A stretch of 64,000 nucleotides of DNA from Ruminococcus sp. (GCA_017534835.1 JAFXVT010000011.1:1-64000), one strand, 5' to 3'. Positions 16,708-26,530 are shown, counted from the first letter of the stretch. The notes: generated by a model not told the origin, from the letters alone. Translations and numbers: made by a program.

Positions 16708-18130
16708 AGATAATGTCTCCGATCATCATATCACGCTCGAGCTGATACTTGTTCGTATCCTTGTTGATGATAACGAGCTCGATGCCCATAATGCGTGCAA
16801 AATCGCGGACTGTATCGTTTGTTATATCGTAGGAGAGGACAGTGTGGTGAGCACCGCCTGCGATTATCCAGCACTCAAGACCTTCAAGGAAGTTCGGAGC
16901 CGGCTTCCACATAGTCCTTGCAACAGGGAGATTCGGCATCGACTGGAACGGCTTCTCGCACTCTACATCCTGAGCGATAAGACGGAGCCTGCCTCCGATG
17001 TCGATGAGCGAAAGTGCCTTTGCTGAGCCTGCCTTACCCTCGAAAACGACTCTTGCCGGGGGCTCCTTGCCGCCGATACCGAGGTGATGCACCTCAATGC
17101 GAGGTCTGTCAGCAGCTATCGACGGGCAGACCTCGAGCATATGAGATCCGAGAATGAGCTCGTGCTTGTAATCGTATGTGTAATCCTCCATAAATGAGGT
17201 GCAGCCGTCCGGATACATAGCCTTGACTATAGCTGTCATACCGGCAGTTTTCCAGTCACCCTCTGCACCAAAGCCATACCCCTTCTGCATAAGATGCTGG
17301 CTTGCAAGACCGGGGAGCTGCTTCATTCCGTAAAGATCCTGGAATGTATTCGAGAATGCCTTTGCACCCTCGCGGACAAGTATCTTCTCGATAGCGATCT
17401 CCTCGCGCGCCTGATACCTGATAGCTTCTTCATCAGACTTATCGTAATCGTAAAGCTCTGCATACTCCTTCATAAGAGCATCTATCTCAGCGTCTGTAAC
17501 TGCATCCATGCACTTTACAAGATCGCCGACAGCAAATGTATTTACCTGCCAGCCAAGCTTGAGCTGTGCCTCTACCTTATCGCCCTCTGTAACTGCAACC
17601 TCGCGCATATTATCGCCGAAGCGAACGATCTTGAGGCTGCGGCTGAACATAACACCGACTGCCGCGCGCTGCCATTCAGCTATCTTCTCCTGAACAGCAG
17701 GGTCAGCCCAGTGACCTGCAACAACTGCTCTCGGCATACGAAGACGTGCGCCGATGAAGCCGTGCTCTCTGTCACCGTGAGCAGACTGGTGGAGGTTCAT
17801 ATAGTCCATATCTATCTCGTCATTCGGGATATTGTCGTTGAACTGTGTGTGGAAATGGAGCCACGGCTTCTGAAGCATTGAAAGCCCGTTTATCCACATC
17901 TTTGAAGGCGAGAAGGTGTGGCAGAACGTGATTATGCCTGCACACTCATCATCGTAGTTTGCCTCCTTGATGATAGTCTCGATCTCGCGCTCAGTCTTTG
18001 CTGTGAGCTTGTATTCTACCGGGAAAGGCAATCTGAGCCCGGCAACGATCTTTTTGGAATCCTCCTCGACCTGTCTGAGAGTTTCCTCGCCGTACAGGAA
18101 CTGTGAGCCAGTAATAAACCAGAATTTCAT
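16697..18130 (-). CDS. araA: L-arabinose isomerase
   Basis: It converts L-arabinose to L-ribulose. The length of about 477 residues matches the family. Motifs are MKFWFITGSQFLYGEETL at the N-terminus, CHTFSPSKMWINGL, FHTQFNDNIPNDEIDMDYMN, and the active-site Glu/His region GFGAEGDWKTAGMTAIVK with TSFMEDYTYDY and GSHMLEVCPSI. I chose the ATG at 18130 (MKFWF, with AAAGGA upstream) over the in-frame ATG at 18151, which overlaps the kinase gene. It is the middle gene of kinase-isomerase-epimerase. Confidence 0.96.
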   Translation of the reverse strand: MKFWFITGSQFLYGEETLRQVEEDSKKIVAGLRLPFPVEYKLTAKTEREIETIIKEANYDDECAGIITFCHTFSPSKMWINGLSMLQKPWLHFHTQFNDNIPNDEIDMDYMNLHQSAHGDREHGFIGARLRMPRAVVAGHWADPAVQEKIAEWQRAAVGVMFSRSLKIVRFGDNMREVAVTEGDKVEAQLKLGWQVNTFAVGDLVKCMDAVTDAEIDALMKEYAELYDYDKSDEEAIRYQAREEIAIEKILVREGAKAFSNTFQDLYGMKQLPGLASQHLMQKGYGFGAEGDWKTAGMTAIVKAMYPDGCTSFMEDYTYDYKHELILGSHMLEVCPSIAADRPRIEVHHLGIGGKEPPARVVFEGKAGSAKALSLIDIGGRLRLIAQDVECEKPFQSMPNLPVARTMWKPAPNFLEGLECWIIAGGAHHTVLSYDITNDTVRDFARIMGIELVIINKDTNKYQLERDMMIGDIIYGR

Positions 18131-18147
18131 CCAAATCAGTCCTTTCT

Positions 18148-19734
18148 TCATTCGCTTACGGAAGCTCTTACTGCCGGGAGCCCCGAAATGTATTTTTTCA
18201 TATAGGCATTGATACCGTCGATGTCCTCCTGCTTCGGAGAAACAGTACTTTCTTTCATATCAGCAAATACTCTCTTGCTGAGGTAAGCCTCAAGGGATTC
18301 GCCATCTTCCTTGTTTGACATATAGGCTGCAAGAAGTGCGATACCCCATGCGCCGCCCTCGCCTGCTGTCTGCATTAGAGTTACATCAGCGCCGAGTGCT
18401 GCTGCGAGGAAATCCTGAGTCGGATGCGGAGTTTTGAAGAATCCGCCGTGAGCGTAGATGCGTTCGAGCTTTACGTGCTCCTGCTCTGTGAGAATATCCA
18501 TTCCTGCCTTCAGCGACGCAACACAGGAATATACAAGGCTGCGTGCGAAATTGCGGATATTCATTGCAGAGTCCGGACTGCGCATTATAAGCGGTGTGCC
18601 GTTCTTAACGTCTGTGACCGGCTCGCCTGCATAGTAATTGTAGGATATTATGCCGTCACAGTCCGGAGCCCCCTCCGCAGCAAGTGAATACAGCATATCA
18701 TAGAGCTTGCCCTTCGGCATTTCAACGCCTGCTTCACTGAGCAGACCGCCGAAAAGTCCAAACCACGCATCGAGGTCGGAGGTACAGCTGTTGCAGTGTA
18801 CCATTGCTACGGGAGCTCCGCACGGAGTTGTAACGATGTCTATCTCGCGGTGTACAGCTGAAAGCTTGTTTTCGAGCACTATCATCGAAAAGATAGATGT
18901 TCCGGCTGAAACGTTGCCTGTTCTCGGAGTTATGCTGTTCGTTGCAGCCATACCGGTCTGTGCGTCGCCTTCGGGCGGACAGAACGGAACTCCGGGTCTG
19001 AATGTGCCCGTCGGGTCGAGAAGGAGAGCACCTGCTTCGGTGAGAGTGCCCGCACACTCACCTGCCCCGACTATCACGGGAAGCAGCTCAGCAAGCTTAT
19101 GCGTAAGCTCGGTCCCGGACGCGAGAGTGTCAAATCTTGCAAGCATATCGCTGTCATAGTTACACGTTGCAGGGTCTATCGGGAAGATTCCGGAGGCGTC
19201 TCCGGCGCCGATGACCTTCTTTCCGGTGAGAAGATAGTGAACATATCCTGCAAGCGTAGTGATGAACGCGATCCTGCCTACGTGAGGCTCCTTGTTCAAG
19301 ACTGCCTGATAAAGGTGAGCCACGCTCCAGCGCTGTGGGATATTGAAATCGAAGGCATCAGTGAGCCTGTCAGCGGCTTCCGCGGTCATCGTGTTTCTCC
19401 ACGTTCTGAACGGAACGAGAAGCTCGTCATTGCTGTCGAATGCGAGATAGCCGTGCATCATCGCGGAGAGTCCGAATCCGGCGGCTGTTTCGAGCTTAAC
19501 GCCGTACTGCGACTCAACGTTCTTCATAAGGTCCGCGAAAGAGGTCTGCAAGCCTGTCTTTACGCTTTCGAGCGAATAAGTCCACACACCGTCGAGAAGC
19601 TCGTTCTGCCAGTCGAAAACGCCCGATGCGAGCGGCGCGTGATCTTCACCGATGAGAACTGCCTTGATACGGGTCGAACCGAATTCGATACCGATTATCG
19701 CTTTTCCGCTTTTGATAAGTTCTGTACCTGTCAT
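18148..19734 (-). CDS. FGGY-family carbohydrate kinase, probable L-ribulokinase
   Basis: This 528-residue sugar kinase of the FGGY fold has the ATP-binding-type opening AIIGIEFGSTRIKAVLIG, the DASGIFPID segment, CPPEGDAQTGMAATNSI and GNVSAGTSIFSMIVL. It sits directly upstream of araA and araD in the operon, so phosphorylation of L-ribulose is the natural role. The sequence is not the classical AraB layout, and such kinases are often annotated only as FGGY. It overlaps the upstream permease by 4 nt (ATGA). Confidence 0.85.
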   Translation of the reverse strand: MTGTELIKSGKAIIGIEFGSTRIKAVLIGEDHAPLASGVFDWQNELLDGVWTYSLESVKTGLQTSFADLMKNVESQYGVKLETAAGFGLSAMMHGYLAFDSNDELLVPFRTWRNTMTAEAADRLTDAFDFNIPQRWSVAHLYQAVLNKEPHVGRIAFITTLAGYVHYLLTGKKVIGAGDASGIFPIDPATCNYDSDMLARFDTLASGTELTHKLAELLPVIVGAGECAGTLTEAGALLLDPTGTFRPGVPFCPPEGDAQTGMAATNSITPRTGNVSAGTSIFSMIVLENKLSAVHREIDIVTTPCGAPVAMVHCNSCTSDLDAWFGLFGGLLSEAGVEMPKGKLYDMLYSLAAEGAPDCDGIISYNYYAGEPVTDVKNGTPLIMRSPDSAMNIRNFARSLVYSCVASLKAGMDILTEQEHVKLERIYAHGGFFKTPHPTQDFLAAALGADVTLMQTAGEGGAWGIALLAAYMSNKEDGESLEAYLSKRVFADMKESTVSPKQEDIDGINAYMKKYISGLPAVRASVSE

Positions 19735-20819
19735 TTCTTCGCACCTTCTTCCTTCGGCTTTTCACCTGAAAGGTTTACCTTCTTGCGGCGTGCGATGATG
19801 ATACTCTGGACTACGAGGAAGATACAGAGCATAGATGCGTTTGTGATACCGGTCCACCACGGCTGGTCAAGTCCCATAGAGGATACGATGTTCTGGATAA
19901 GTGCAAGCGAGAGAACACCGAACAGTGTTCCGAGTATGTTACCGACACCGCCGGTCAGCATAGTTCCGCCGATGATTGAAGAAGCGATAGCGTTCATCTC
20001 TGCACCGGAGGCGTGTGTTGGCGAGCCTGAGCCGACGTGCATAAAGTATACGAAACCGCCGATACCGCCTAAGATACCGCACATAAGATATGCGAGGAAG
20101 GTAGTACGCTTTACGTTTACACCGAGCATAAGTGCGCTCTGCCTGTTGCCGCCGACTGCGTAGAAGTTGCGTCCGGTCTTGGTCCATTTGAGGAATACGA
20201 ACAGTGCAGCAACTACGATAAGAGCCACAACAACGCCGATCTCGATATAAGCGTCGATGTATTCGCCTCTCTTGTTATATGAGCCGAGTCCGGGAATGAT
20301 TATTCTTGTTTCCTTGAGCTTGACGAACGCTTCATTCTGAACATTGAAAGGATTCGTGTTTACGATAGTCGTCATACCTCTTGCAAAGAACATTCCTGCA
20401 AGAGTAACAATGAACGGCTGTATGTCGAGATAAGCTACGAGGAAGCCCTGTATCAGACCGAAAGCAAGCCCGATACCGAGCGATATGAGGAGAGCGCCGA
20501 TAACGCTTCCGCCGTGCATATCGAGATAAACGGCAGAGCTCATACAAACGAGAGCTGCCATACCGCCGACCGAAATGTCGATACCGCCTGTTATCATTAC
20601 AAGGGTCATTCCGCTCGAAAGAATGATAAGGGCTGCATTTGCGTTAAGGATGTTGAAGAAAGTCTGAGGTTTCTGGAAGCCTGCACCGAGTCCGATTATC
20701 GCAAAGAGATACATCAGAATGAAAACTATTATAGTTATAGTCATCAGCAGGTTCGTGTCTGAAAGACCACCGAGGAGTTTACGGTGTTTCTTATCGGCGG
20801 TCAAAATATTCTGCGGCAT
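19731..20819 (-). CDS. sugar ABC transporter permease (second)
   Basis: This 362-residue permease of the ribose/arabinose type (BPD_transp_2 family) has about nine hydrophobic helices. It shows typical segments such as MTLVMITGGIDISVGGMAAL and GMFFARGMTTIVN, and the ATPase-contact-like GGNRQSALMLGVNVKR. It forms a membrane heterodimer with the preceding permease. A KKVNLSGEKPKEEGAKK basic tail ends the protein. It lies within the arabinose operon, 28 bp after the first permease. Confidence 0.92.
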   Translation of the reverse strand: MPQNILTADKKHRKLLGGLSDTNLLMTITIIVFILMYLFAIIGLGAGFQKPQTFFNILNANAALIILSSGMTLVMITGGIDISVGGMAALVCMSSAVYLDMHGGSVIGALLISLGIGLAFGLIQGFLVAYLDIQPFIVTLAGMFFARGMTTIVNTNPFNVQNEAFVKLKETRIIIPGLGSYNKRGEYIDAYIEIGVVVALIVVAALFVFLKWTKTGRNFYAVGGNRQSALMLGVNVKRTTFLAYLMCGILGGIGGFVYFMHVGSGSPTHASGAEMNAIASSIIGGTMLTGGVGNILGTLFGVLSLALIQNIVSSMGLDQPWWTGITNASMLCIFLVVQSIIIARRKKVNLSGEKPKEEGAKK

Positions 20820-20847
20820 AAATTATACCTCCATTCTGTGACCGCGC

Positions 20848-21945
20848 TCAGCCGTTGCTCTCTGCCTGTGCAGGAGAACGGAGCTTTTTGAAGGTCTGTC
20901 CGATCTTTTCTCTGACGATCGGAGCACTGAGGATAACAAGTGCGATAACGACTACAGCCTTGTATGCCGGAAGTGCGTCTGCCTGTACCTCGAATTTGTA
21001 AAGAGTCGTTGTAAGGAACTGGATAACGTATGCGCCGAGGATAGACGACGGGATATTGAATTTACCGCCGCTCAGCGAATTTCCGCCAAGTGCCACGGCG
21101 AGGATAGCGTCCATTTCGATGTCCTTTGCGACTACCGAGTAGTTTATAGTCTGGAGCCTGCTGACCTTGATAAAGCCTGCTACAGCTACGCAGAGACCAA
21201 GTATAACATAAGTTATGAACTTGATGAATGCCGGATTGAGACCGTTGAGGCGTGAGGTCTGCTCATTGATACCTACAGACTGCACATAGAGTTTAAGGTT
21301 CGTGAATTTCAGTACGAGCCACGTTATTATGAAACAGAGTATGGCGATAAAAAACGGTGTAGGTATCGGTACTCCGGGGATATAACCTCCGAAGACAGGG
21401 AATACATCGTCCTTTACTACCGGCAGCTCATTGTTGTTTATCCATGCTGCGATAGAACGTCCTGCTGTGAAAAGGATGAGAGTTGCTACCATCGGCTGTA
21501 TCTTGAAGATAGATACGAGCACGCCGTTGAACGCTCCGAAAGACATCGCAACGATGCAGCTTACGAGGAATGCAACGATGATGGGAGCCTGTAGCTCATC
21601 AGGACGTGAATTCGTTCCGCAAAGAACTCTCAGCACTACGCTTCCGCTTATCGCTATAGCAGCGCCGACGGAAATATCCTGTCCGCGTGAAGCAGCGGTA
21701 ACGAGAGTCATACCGATAGCAAGTATAGCGAGCTCTGAGCCGTAGTCGATTATAGAGATGATGTTGCCCGAGAGTATCGGGTCGCCGTTATTGTTCTGTC
21801 CGAGAGTGACCTTGAAAAATGAAGGGTCAACTATGAGGTTGAATATCGCAAGTATGAGCAGAGCAGCGATAGGAATGAATATCTGCTTCCTGAACATACC
21901 GGTTATTATCTCGGATGCTGTTTTTGATCTTGTATTCGGATTCAC
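20848..21945 (-). CDS. sugar ABC transporter permease (first)
   Basis: This 365-residue inner-membrane permease of the same BPD_transp_2 family has the GSELAILAIGMTLVTAASRG and DISVGAAIAISGSVVLRVL segments, a GINEQTSRLNGLN coupling region and about nine helices. It overlaps the ATPase gene by 4 nt. With the ATPase, the second permease and the binding lipoprotein it makes a complete importer, inferred to carry L-arabinose because of the enzymes and AraR sites in the same operon. Confidence 0.92.
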   Translation of the reverse strand: MNPNTRSKTASEIITGMFRKQIFIPIAALLILAIFNLIVDPSFFKVTLGQNNNGDPILSGNIISIIDYGSELAILAIGMTLVTAASRGQDISVGAAIAISGSVVLRVLCGTNSRPDELQAPIIVAFLVSCIVAMSFGAFNGVLVSIFKIQPMVATLILFTAGRSIAAWINNNELPVVKDDVFPVFGGYIPGVPIPTPFFIAILCFIITWLVLKFTNLKLYVQSVGINEQTSRLNGLNPAFIKFITYVILGLCVAVAGFIKVSRLQTINYSVVAKDIEMDAILAVALGGNSLSGGKFNIPSSILGAYVIQFLTTTLYKFEVQADALPAYKAVVVIALVILSAPIVREKIGQTFKKLRSPAQAESNG

Positions 21946-23456
21946 TTCTGCTCACCTCCTGCAATAGTATTCATAATAGTGTTCTGTGTCAGCTCGTCGC
22001 CTGTGAGGATACCTACAAGCTTGCGATCGCGCATAACGAGCAGGCGCGAACAGGTACGCAGCATCTCATCGGTTTCGGACGAGATGAAGGTTATGCTCAT
22101 ACCCTCAGATGCGAGCTTGAGAACGAGCTTCTGTATATCGACCTTCGTACCTACGTCGATACCTCTTGTGGGTTCGTCGAGAATGAGATATTTCGGGTGC
22201 GTAAGCAGCCAGCGTCCGAGAATGACCTTCTGCTGATTTCCGCCCGAAAGCGACTTTATGGGAGTATCAACAGAGGCAGTCTTTATGTCGAGCAGCTTGA
22301 TGTACTCGTCAGCGAAGGCTATCGCCTGAGACTTCGAGAACGGCTTGAAGAAGCCTTTCTTCACCTGAAGCGCAAGAATGATGTTGTCGCGGACCGAGAG
22401 GTCGCCGACGATACCGTCACGCTTGCGGTCTTCGGGAAGGTATGCGATACCGTTCCTCATCGCGTCGATGGGCTTGTTTATCTTCACTGCCTTGCCTTCT
22501 ACCTTGACTCTGCCGCCTGTGACCTTGTCTGCACCGAATATCGCGCGGACGCATTCACTTCTGCCCGAGCCGAGAAGTCCGGTGAAGCCGTTGACCTCGC
22601 CCTTGCGGATATTGAAGTTGAAGGGCTTGATACCCTCCGAGCTGCAAAGTTCCTCTGCTTCGTATACGACCTTAGCCTTCATCGCATCGAAGGTCGGAGC
22701 ATCGTTCTTGATGTCCGCCATATCATCGAGCTCCTTGCCGAGCATCTTCGATACGAGCTGAACACGCGGGAGCGATCCTATCTCATATTCACCGACGAAC
22801 TGTCCGTCACGAAGAACCGTTATCCTGTCGCAGACCTCGTATACCTGGTCGAGGAAGTGAGTAACGAAAATGATACCGACTCCGCGGCTTCTGAGGTCGC
22901 GCATAAGTTTGAACAGCTTTGCTACCTCGGATTCATCGAGCGAAGAGGTCGGCTCATCGAGGATAAGCACTCTGCAATCCATATCGACCGCTCTTGCGAT
23001 AGCGACCATCTGCTGCACAGCGATAGAGCAGCTCGCAAGCTGCTGAGTCGGCTTTACAGCTATACCGAGGGAATCAAGGAGCTCCCCTGCCTTGCGGTTC
23101 ATATCGCGCCATTTGACGATTGGAGTCTTGCCGCGTCCGAGGAAGATATTCTCCGCGACCGAGAGATTCGGGCAGAGCGATATTTCCTGATAAACTGTAC
23201 TGATACCGGCATTCTGCGCTTCCTGCGGAGAATGTATCTGGACCGGACCGCTGTGTCCCTTGATGAAGATATCTCCGCTGTCCTTTACATGAACGCCGGT
23301 GAGGACCTTGATAAGTGTGGATTTACCTGCGCCGTTTTCGCCCATAAGCGCGTGTATCTCACCTTCACGAAGCGTAAAATCAACGTTTTTCAGAGCTTTT
23401 ACGCCCGGAAATGACTTATAGATGCCTCGCATTTCCAGCAATGATCTATCCTGCAT
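21942..23456 (-). CDS. sugar ABC transporter ATP-binding protein (two ATPase domains)
   Basis: This 504-residue tandem ATPase is of the AraG/RbsA/MglA type. The first domain has GENGAGKSTLIKVLTG (Walker A), the Q-loop region VYQEISLC, an atypical signature around QLASCSIAVQQMVAIAR, and LILDEPTSSLDE (Walker B). The second has a degenerate Walker A (LLGSGRSECVRAIFGA), an intact signature LSGGNQQKVILGRWL and LILDEPTRGIDVG. A degenerate second P-loop is normal in this family. It lies downstream of the binding-protein gene after a strong hairpin. Confidence 0.94.
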   Translation of the reverse strand: MQDRSLLEMRGIYKSFPGVKALKNVDFTLREGEIHALMGENGAGKSTLIKVLTGVHVKDSGDIFIKGHSGPVQIHSPQEAQNAGISTVYQEISLCPNLSVAENIFLGRGKTPIVKWRDMNRKAGELLDSLGIAVKPTQQLASCSIAVQQMVAIARAVDMDCRVLILDEPTSSLDESEVAKLFKLMRDLRSRGVGIIFVTHFLDQVYEVCDRITVLRDGQFVGEYEIGSLPRVQLVSKMLGKELDDMADIKNDAPTFDAMKAKVVYEAEELCSSEGIKPFNFNIRKGEVNGFTGLLGSGRSECVRAIFGADKVTGGRVKVEGKAVKINKPIDAMRNGIAYLPEDRKRDGIVGDLSVRDNIILALQVKKGFFKPFSKSQAIAFADEYIKLLDIKTASVDTPIKSLSGGNQQKVILGRWLLTHPKYLILDEPTRGIDVGTKVDIQKLVLKLASEGMSITFISSETDEMLRTCSRLLVMRDRKLVGILTGDELTQNTIMNTIAGGEQK

Positions 23457-23522
23457 TGCTACTCCTCCTAAGTGAGATTCAGCCTTTTTCTTTCAGAAAT
23501 ACTCGAAAAAGCCTGTAAAAAT

Positions 23523-23563
23523 AGTGCGGTGACAGATAACACATACGGAATTGTCACCGCACT
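23523..23563 (-). terminator. intra-operon hairpin between binding protein and ATPase genes
   Basis: AGTGCGGTGAC and GTCACCGCACT form a perfect 11-bp stem, followed on the - strand by ATTTTTAC. Placed after the binding-protein stop and inside the operon, it probably acts as a partial terminator or 3' stabiliser, so the binding protein is made in excess over the membrane parts. Confidence 0.7.
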
Positions 23564-23587
23564 CATCAGTTATTCAATATCGTGATG

Positions 23588-24571
23588 TCAGATACCGTAC
23601 TTGGAAACGTCGTCATCAGTGATAGTTGTAGCATCAAAGCCCTTCTCATCCATAATGATGGTCTTCTCAGAGAGCTTCTCGCCCTTTTCGAGCTTGTTGA
23701 TGATGTCTACAATGTAAGAGGACTGGAAGGGATTGCACTGTCCGTCGTAGTTCCAGTTGCCTGCCTTGAGCTCCTCAAGAGCCCACTTGTTGCAGTCGAA
23801 GCCGATAACAACGACATCCTTGCCAACGCCGTGAGAGATATTAGCCTTGTCAAGAGCAGCTACTGCGCCCTTTGCCATATCGTCGTTCTCAGCGTAGATA
23901 ACGTTGAACTTCTTGTCAGAGTCGATAACAGACTGAACGATCTGCTGAGCCTTCTCTGAGCTCCACTCAGCTGTCTGCTGAGCAACGATGTTCCAATTGA
24001 GCTCCTTTGCTGTATCGTTGAGAGCGCCCGAGCGTCCCTTCTGAGCAGCTGAGCCCATTACACCCTGAAGGTGAACGATATCATATGTAGTGAGGTTCTG
24101 GTTCTTGAGCCACTCAACAGCCTGCTCGCCTTCCTTGTCCATATCGGAAACGATCGAAGCCTCGTAAAGGCTCTCATCAGCGTCTATAGTACGGTCGAAG
24201 AGGATGACCTTGACACCGGCTGTCTGAGCATCCTTGAGAACTGAATCCCAGCCGGCTGTATCAGCAGCGGAGAGGAGAAGATAATCTACTTCGTCCTGAA
24301 TGTACTTCTGAGCAAAGTTGATCTGCTCTTCGTTCTTGAGGCTGTAGGAGAATGAAGCGTCATAGCCGTTCTCCTTGGTGAATGTAGCCTTGAGGTCGTT
24401 CACGTTAGCTGTACGGTAGCCGGACTCGTTAGGGTCGTTGTTGATGATACCGACCTTGATGAGCTTGTCTGAAGAGCCGCTATTGCTGCCGCCTTCATCG
24501 CCGCAGGCTGCGAAAGCAGAACCGCAAAGCACCATGCTTGCTGCAACTGCAAAGATCTTAGTCATTTTCAT
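23588..24571 (-). CDS. sugar ABC transporter substrate-binding lipoprotein
   Basis: This exported binding protein of about 327 residues belongs to the periplasmic-binding-protein type I (ribose/galactofuranose-like) class. A signal peptide ends in SAFAAC, giving a lipobox-like Cys, followed by a Gly/Ser linker. The mature protein begins KVGIINNDPNESGYR and contains LLLSAADTAGWDSVL, VILFDRTID and IGFDCNKWALEEL. The ATG at 24571 has GGAGG 7 nt upstream and is preferred over 24586. It is the first gene of the transport-catabolism operon, controlled by two AraR-like sites. Confidence 0.92.
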   Translation of the reverse strand: MKMTKIFAVAASMVLCGSAFAACGDEGGSNSGSSDKLIKVGIINNDPNESGYRTANVNDLKATFTKENGYDASFSYSLKNEEQINFAQKYIQDEVDYLLLSAADTAGWDSVLKDAQTAGVKVILFDRTIDADESLYEASIVSDMDKEGEQAVEWLKNQNLTTYDIVHLQGVMGSAAQKGRSGALNDTAKELNWNIVAQQTAEWSSEKAQQIVQSVIDSDKKFNVIYAENDDMAKGAVAALDKANISHGVGKDVVVIGFDCNKWALEELKAGNWNYDGQCNPFQSSYIVDIINKLEKGEKLSEKTIIMDEKGFDATTITDDDVSKYGI

Positions 24572-24620
24572 AATAGATTCCTCCATCCGATTTAGTTTTG
24601 TTTAACGTCACTTCGTTAAC

Positions 24621-24659
24621 TTGTACTTACATTATAAACATTTTGTACATACATTGATA
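24621..24659 (-). promoter_or_regulatory. arabinose-operon promoter with two AraR-like operators
   Basis: On the - strand a TATAAT -10 lies at 24636-24631, with a weak -35 (TATCAA) at 24659-24654. Two sites of the form TTGTANNTACA(A/T) occupy 24621-24632 and 24643-24654, 22 bp apart centre to centre. They overlap the -10 and the spacer. B. subtilis AraR binds ATTTGTACGTACAAAT, so these are close half-matches in the expected place for repression. Confidence 0.75.
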
Positions 24660-24717
24660 CCAAAAATGATACACAAAATGTTTATTTATTTGTGAATATA
24701 ATAGTTTGTATATATAT

Positions 24718-25410
24718 TCACGGTTCGATGTTCGCGTTGTTCTGGAACTGACGCGGAGTCTGTCCGGTGTACTTCTTGAATATCTGGCTGAAGTACCGGT
24801 AATCGCGGAATCCCACGTCATATGCGACCTCATAGATCATTTTCGATGTGCAGCACAGAAGCTCGCGTGCGTGAGCTATTCTTGCAGCTGCTATGTATTC
24901 AGAAAGGTTCTGTCCGTACTTTTTCTTGAACTGCGCGCTGAGATACGAAGGGCTTAGCCCTACCGCTTCGGCAACCACAAGAAGAGAAAGGTCATCGTTC
25001 ATATAGTTCTTGTCGATATACTCACGTGCATTCGCAAGGATGCTCTTCCCGCTCTCCTTTGCCGTACCTATGCGCCATACGATACAGTCGTACACAAGGG
25101 AATGCAGGAACTCGACAGTTTCGTCGATATTCATAAGCTTGCCGCTTATATCGTCCGCTATCCCGAAGTGCTCGCAGAAAGTCTCATCGCTTACGCCGAT
25201 CTTTTCCGCGAATGTATGAGCAGCAACATATATGTCCATACATACATACAGTCTGATGACAAGAGAGCCTATTTTACGGAAGTTGACCTCCTCGAGCACA
25301 GCGTCGAGACGCTCGCGGCAGTCATCGAGCCTGCCGCTCTGAAGAAGCTCCTCCACCTTCCTGATATCAACGCGTTTCACGTCCTGCATCATCTGTATTT
25401 TTTCGTCCAT
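24718..25410 (-). CDS. AraC-family transcriptional regulator
   Basis: This 230-residue regulator has an N-terminal helical region of about 120 residues with no cupin and no receiver domain. The C-terminal two-HTH AraC domain covers about 125-228 (AREYIDKNYMNDDLSLLVVA, LSPSYLSAQFKKKYGQNLSE, VAYDVGFRDYRYFSQIFKKY, GQTPRQFQ). It resembles the C-terminal half of YesN-like regulators. It follows araR by 37 bp and precedes the transport operon, so it is probably a second input on arabinose or another sugar. Its ligand is unknown. Confidence 0.85.
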   Translation of the reverse strand: MDEKIQMMQDVKRVDIRKVEELLQSGRLDDCRERLDAVLEEVNFRKIGSLVIRLYVCMDIYVAAHTFAEKIGVSDETFCEHFGIADDISGKLMNIDETVEFLHSLVYDCIVWRIGTAKESGKSILANAREYIDKNYMNDDLSLLVVAEAVGLSPSYLSAQFKKKYGQNLSEYIAAARIAHARELLCCTSKMIYEVAYDVGFRDYRYFSQIFKKYTGQTPRQFQNNANIEP

Positions 25411-25447
25411 AAATTCCCCACCTATTCTGTATAGTCAGCGGAATCAG

Positions 25448-26530
25448 TTACAGTTTCTTGACAGAATCACGAATCTTCAGCTCGGGAGTAAAGATAATGT
25501 CGTCATCGTCCGTAGACGGAGCACATATCTTGTCTATCAGCTTCTCGGCGACCGCTTCACCGAGCTTTCTCTGCGGATGAGCGACCGTTGTAAGCGGTAC
25601 ATCGCATATCGAAGCGTACTTGGAGTCATCTATTCCTATTACCGATACCTCGTCGGGAACACTTATATCGTGCTCCTTGCAGAACTGGAGCAGCTTGATA
25701 GCGATATTGTCATTGTAGCATACAACTGCTGTTGCCTCGCTCAGAAGAACGAGCAGATTGTTCGCGCCTGACGTGAACACCGAGTTCTTGTCAGATGTTG
25801 CGAACCACAGAACATTGTCCTCTGCATTCCTGAGACCGTGAGCGATACAGCTCTTAGTGAAGCCGCAGTATCTCTTGTGTCCCTGAATATCGTCAAGAGC
25901 AAAGATACCGGCTATCTTTCTGTGTCCGCAGCCGAATGCGTAATCAGTGGCAAGTCTTCCTGCCGCCTCATCATCGAGCGACACGCAGGGATAATCCGAC
26001 CACGGATACTTCGCATTAAAGAATACGACAGGGATATTCTTGCGCTTCAGCTCATCATACAGCTCCATATTCGGATTCGGCAGTGCACTCTTCGAGGGCT
26101 CAACGATGAGACCCTGAACGCCGCCTGTGATCATACTCTGAAGAGCCTGCTGCTCCTCAGCGACCTTGTTGTGTGTGATAGCGAGCTGCATAGAATAGCC
26201 CGAATCATTGAGCACGCTCTCTATGCCGGTAACTATCTGAGGGAATATATAGTCGGTGAAATAAGTCGATATGACACCGATATTCCTTACCTGCGCCGCA
26301 GATGAAGGCTGTGCCGATCCCATTGAAACATACGCACCGCTTCCCCTTACACGACTGATAACGTTCTCATTCTCAAGGCACATAAGCGCCTGTCTTACGG
26401 TCTGTCTGCTTACCCCGTGGATCTCGCACAATTCCTTCTCGGTAAGGAACCTGTCACGCGGCTTGAGACCGTTTGAGGCGATATAATTCTTCGCCCACTC
26501 GACTATTGCCAGATATTTGTAGTCTTCCAT
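25448..26530 (-). CDS. araR: AraR-type repressor (GntR DNA-binding, LacI sugar-binding)
   Basis: This 360-residue repressor has a GntR winged helix at about 1-72 (FLTEKELCEIHGVSRQTVRQ) joined to a LacI/periplasmic-binding-like effector domain (IGVISTYFTDYIFPQIVTGI, VSVIGIDDSKYASICDVPLT). That pairing is the AraR architecture, which releases DNA when L-arabinose binds. The ATG at 26530 has GGAGGAT 3-10 nt upstream and is preferred to the TTG at 26542. Two AraR-like operators lie in its own promoter and two before the transport operon. Confidence 0.93.
   Translation of the reverse strand: MEDYKYLAIVEWAKNYIASNGLKPRDRFLTEKELCEIHGVSRQTVRQALMCLENENVISRVRGSGAYVSMGSAQPSSAAQVRNIGVISTYFTDYIFPQIVTGIESVLNDSGYSMQLAITHNKVAEEQQALQSMITGGVQGLIVEPSKSALPNPNMELYDELKRKNIPVVFFNAKYPWSDYPCVSLDDEAAGRLATDYAFGCGHRKIAGIFALDDIQGHKRYCGFTKSCIAHGLRNAEDNVLWFATSDKNSVFTSGANNLLVLLSEATAVVCYNDNIAIKLLQFCKEHDISVPDEVSVIGIDDSKYASICDVPLTTVAHPQRKLGEAVAEKLIDKICAPSTDDDDIIFTPELKIRDSVKKL

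Noticed and set aside
21915..23414. 499-codon + strand frame opposite the sugar ABC ATPase
   Set aside because: It is a shadow of a clear ATPase gene; its composition (many Leu, Arg and Cys) and lack of a start context argue against coding.
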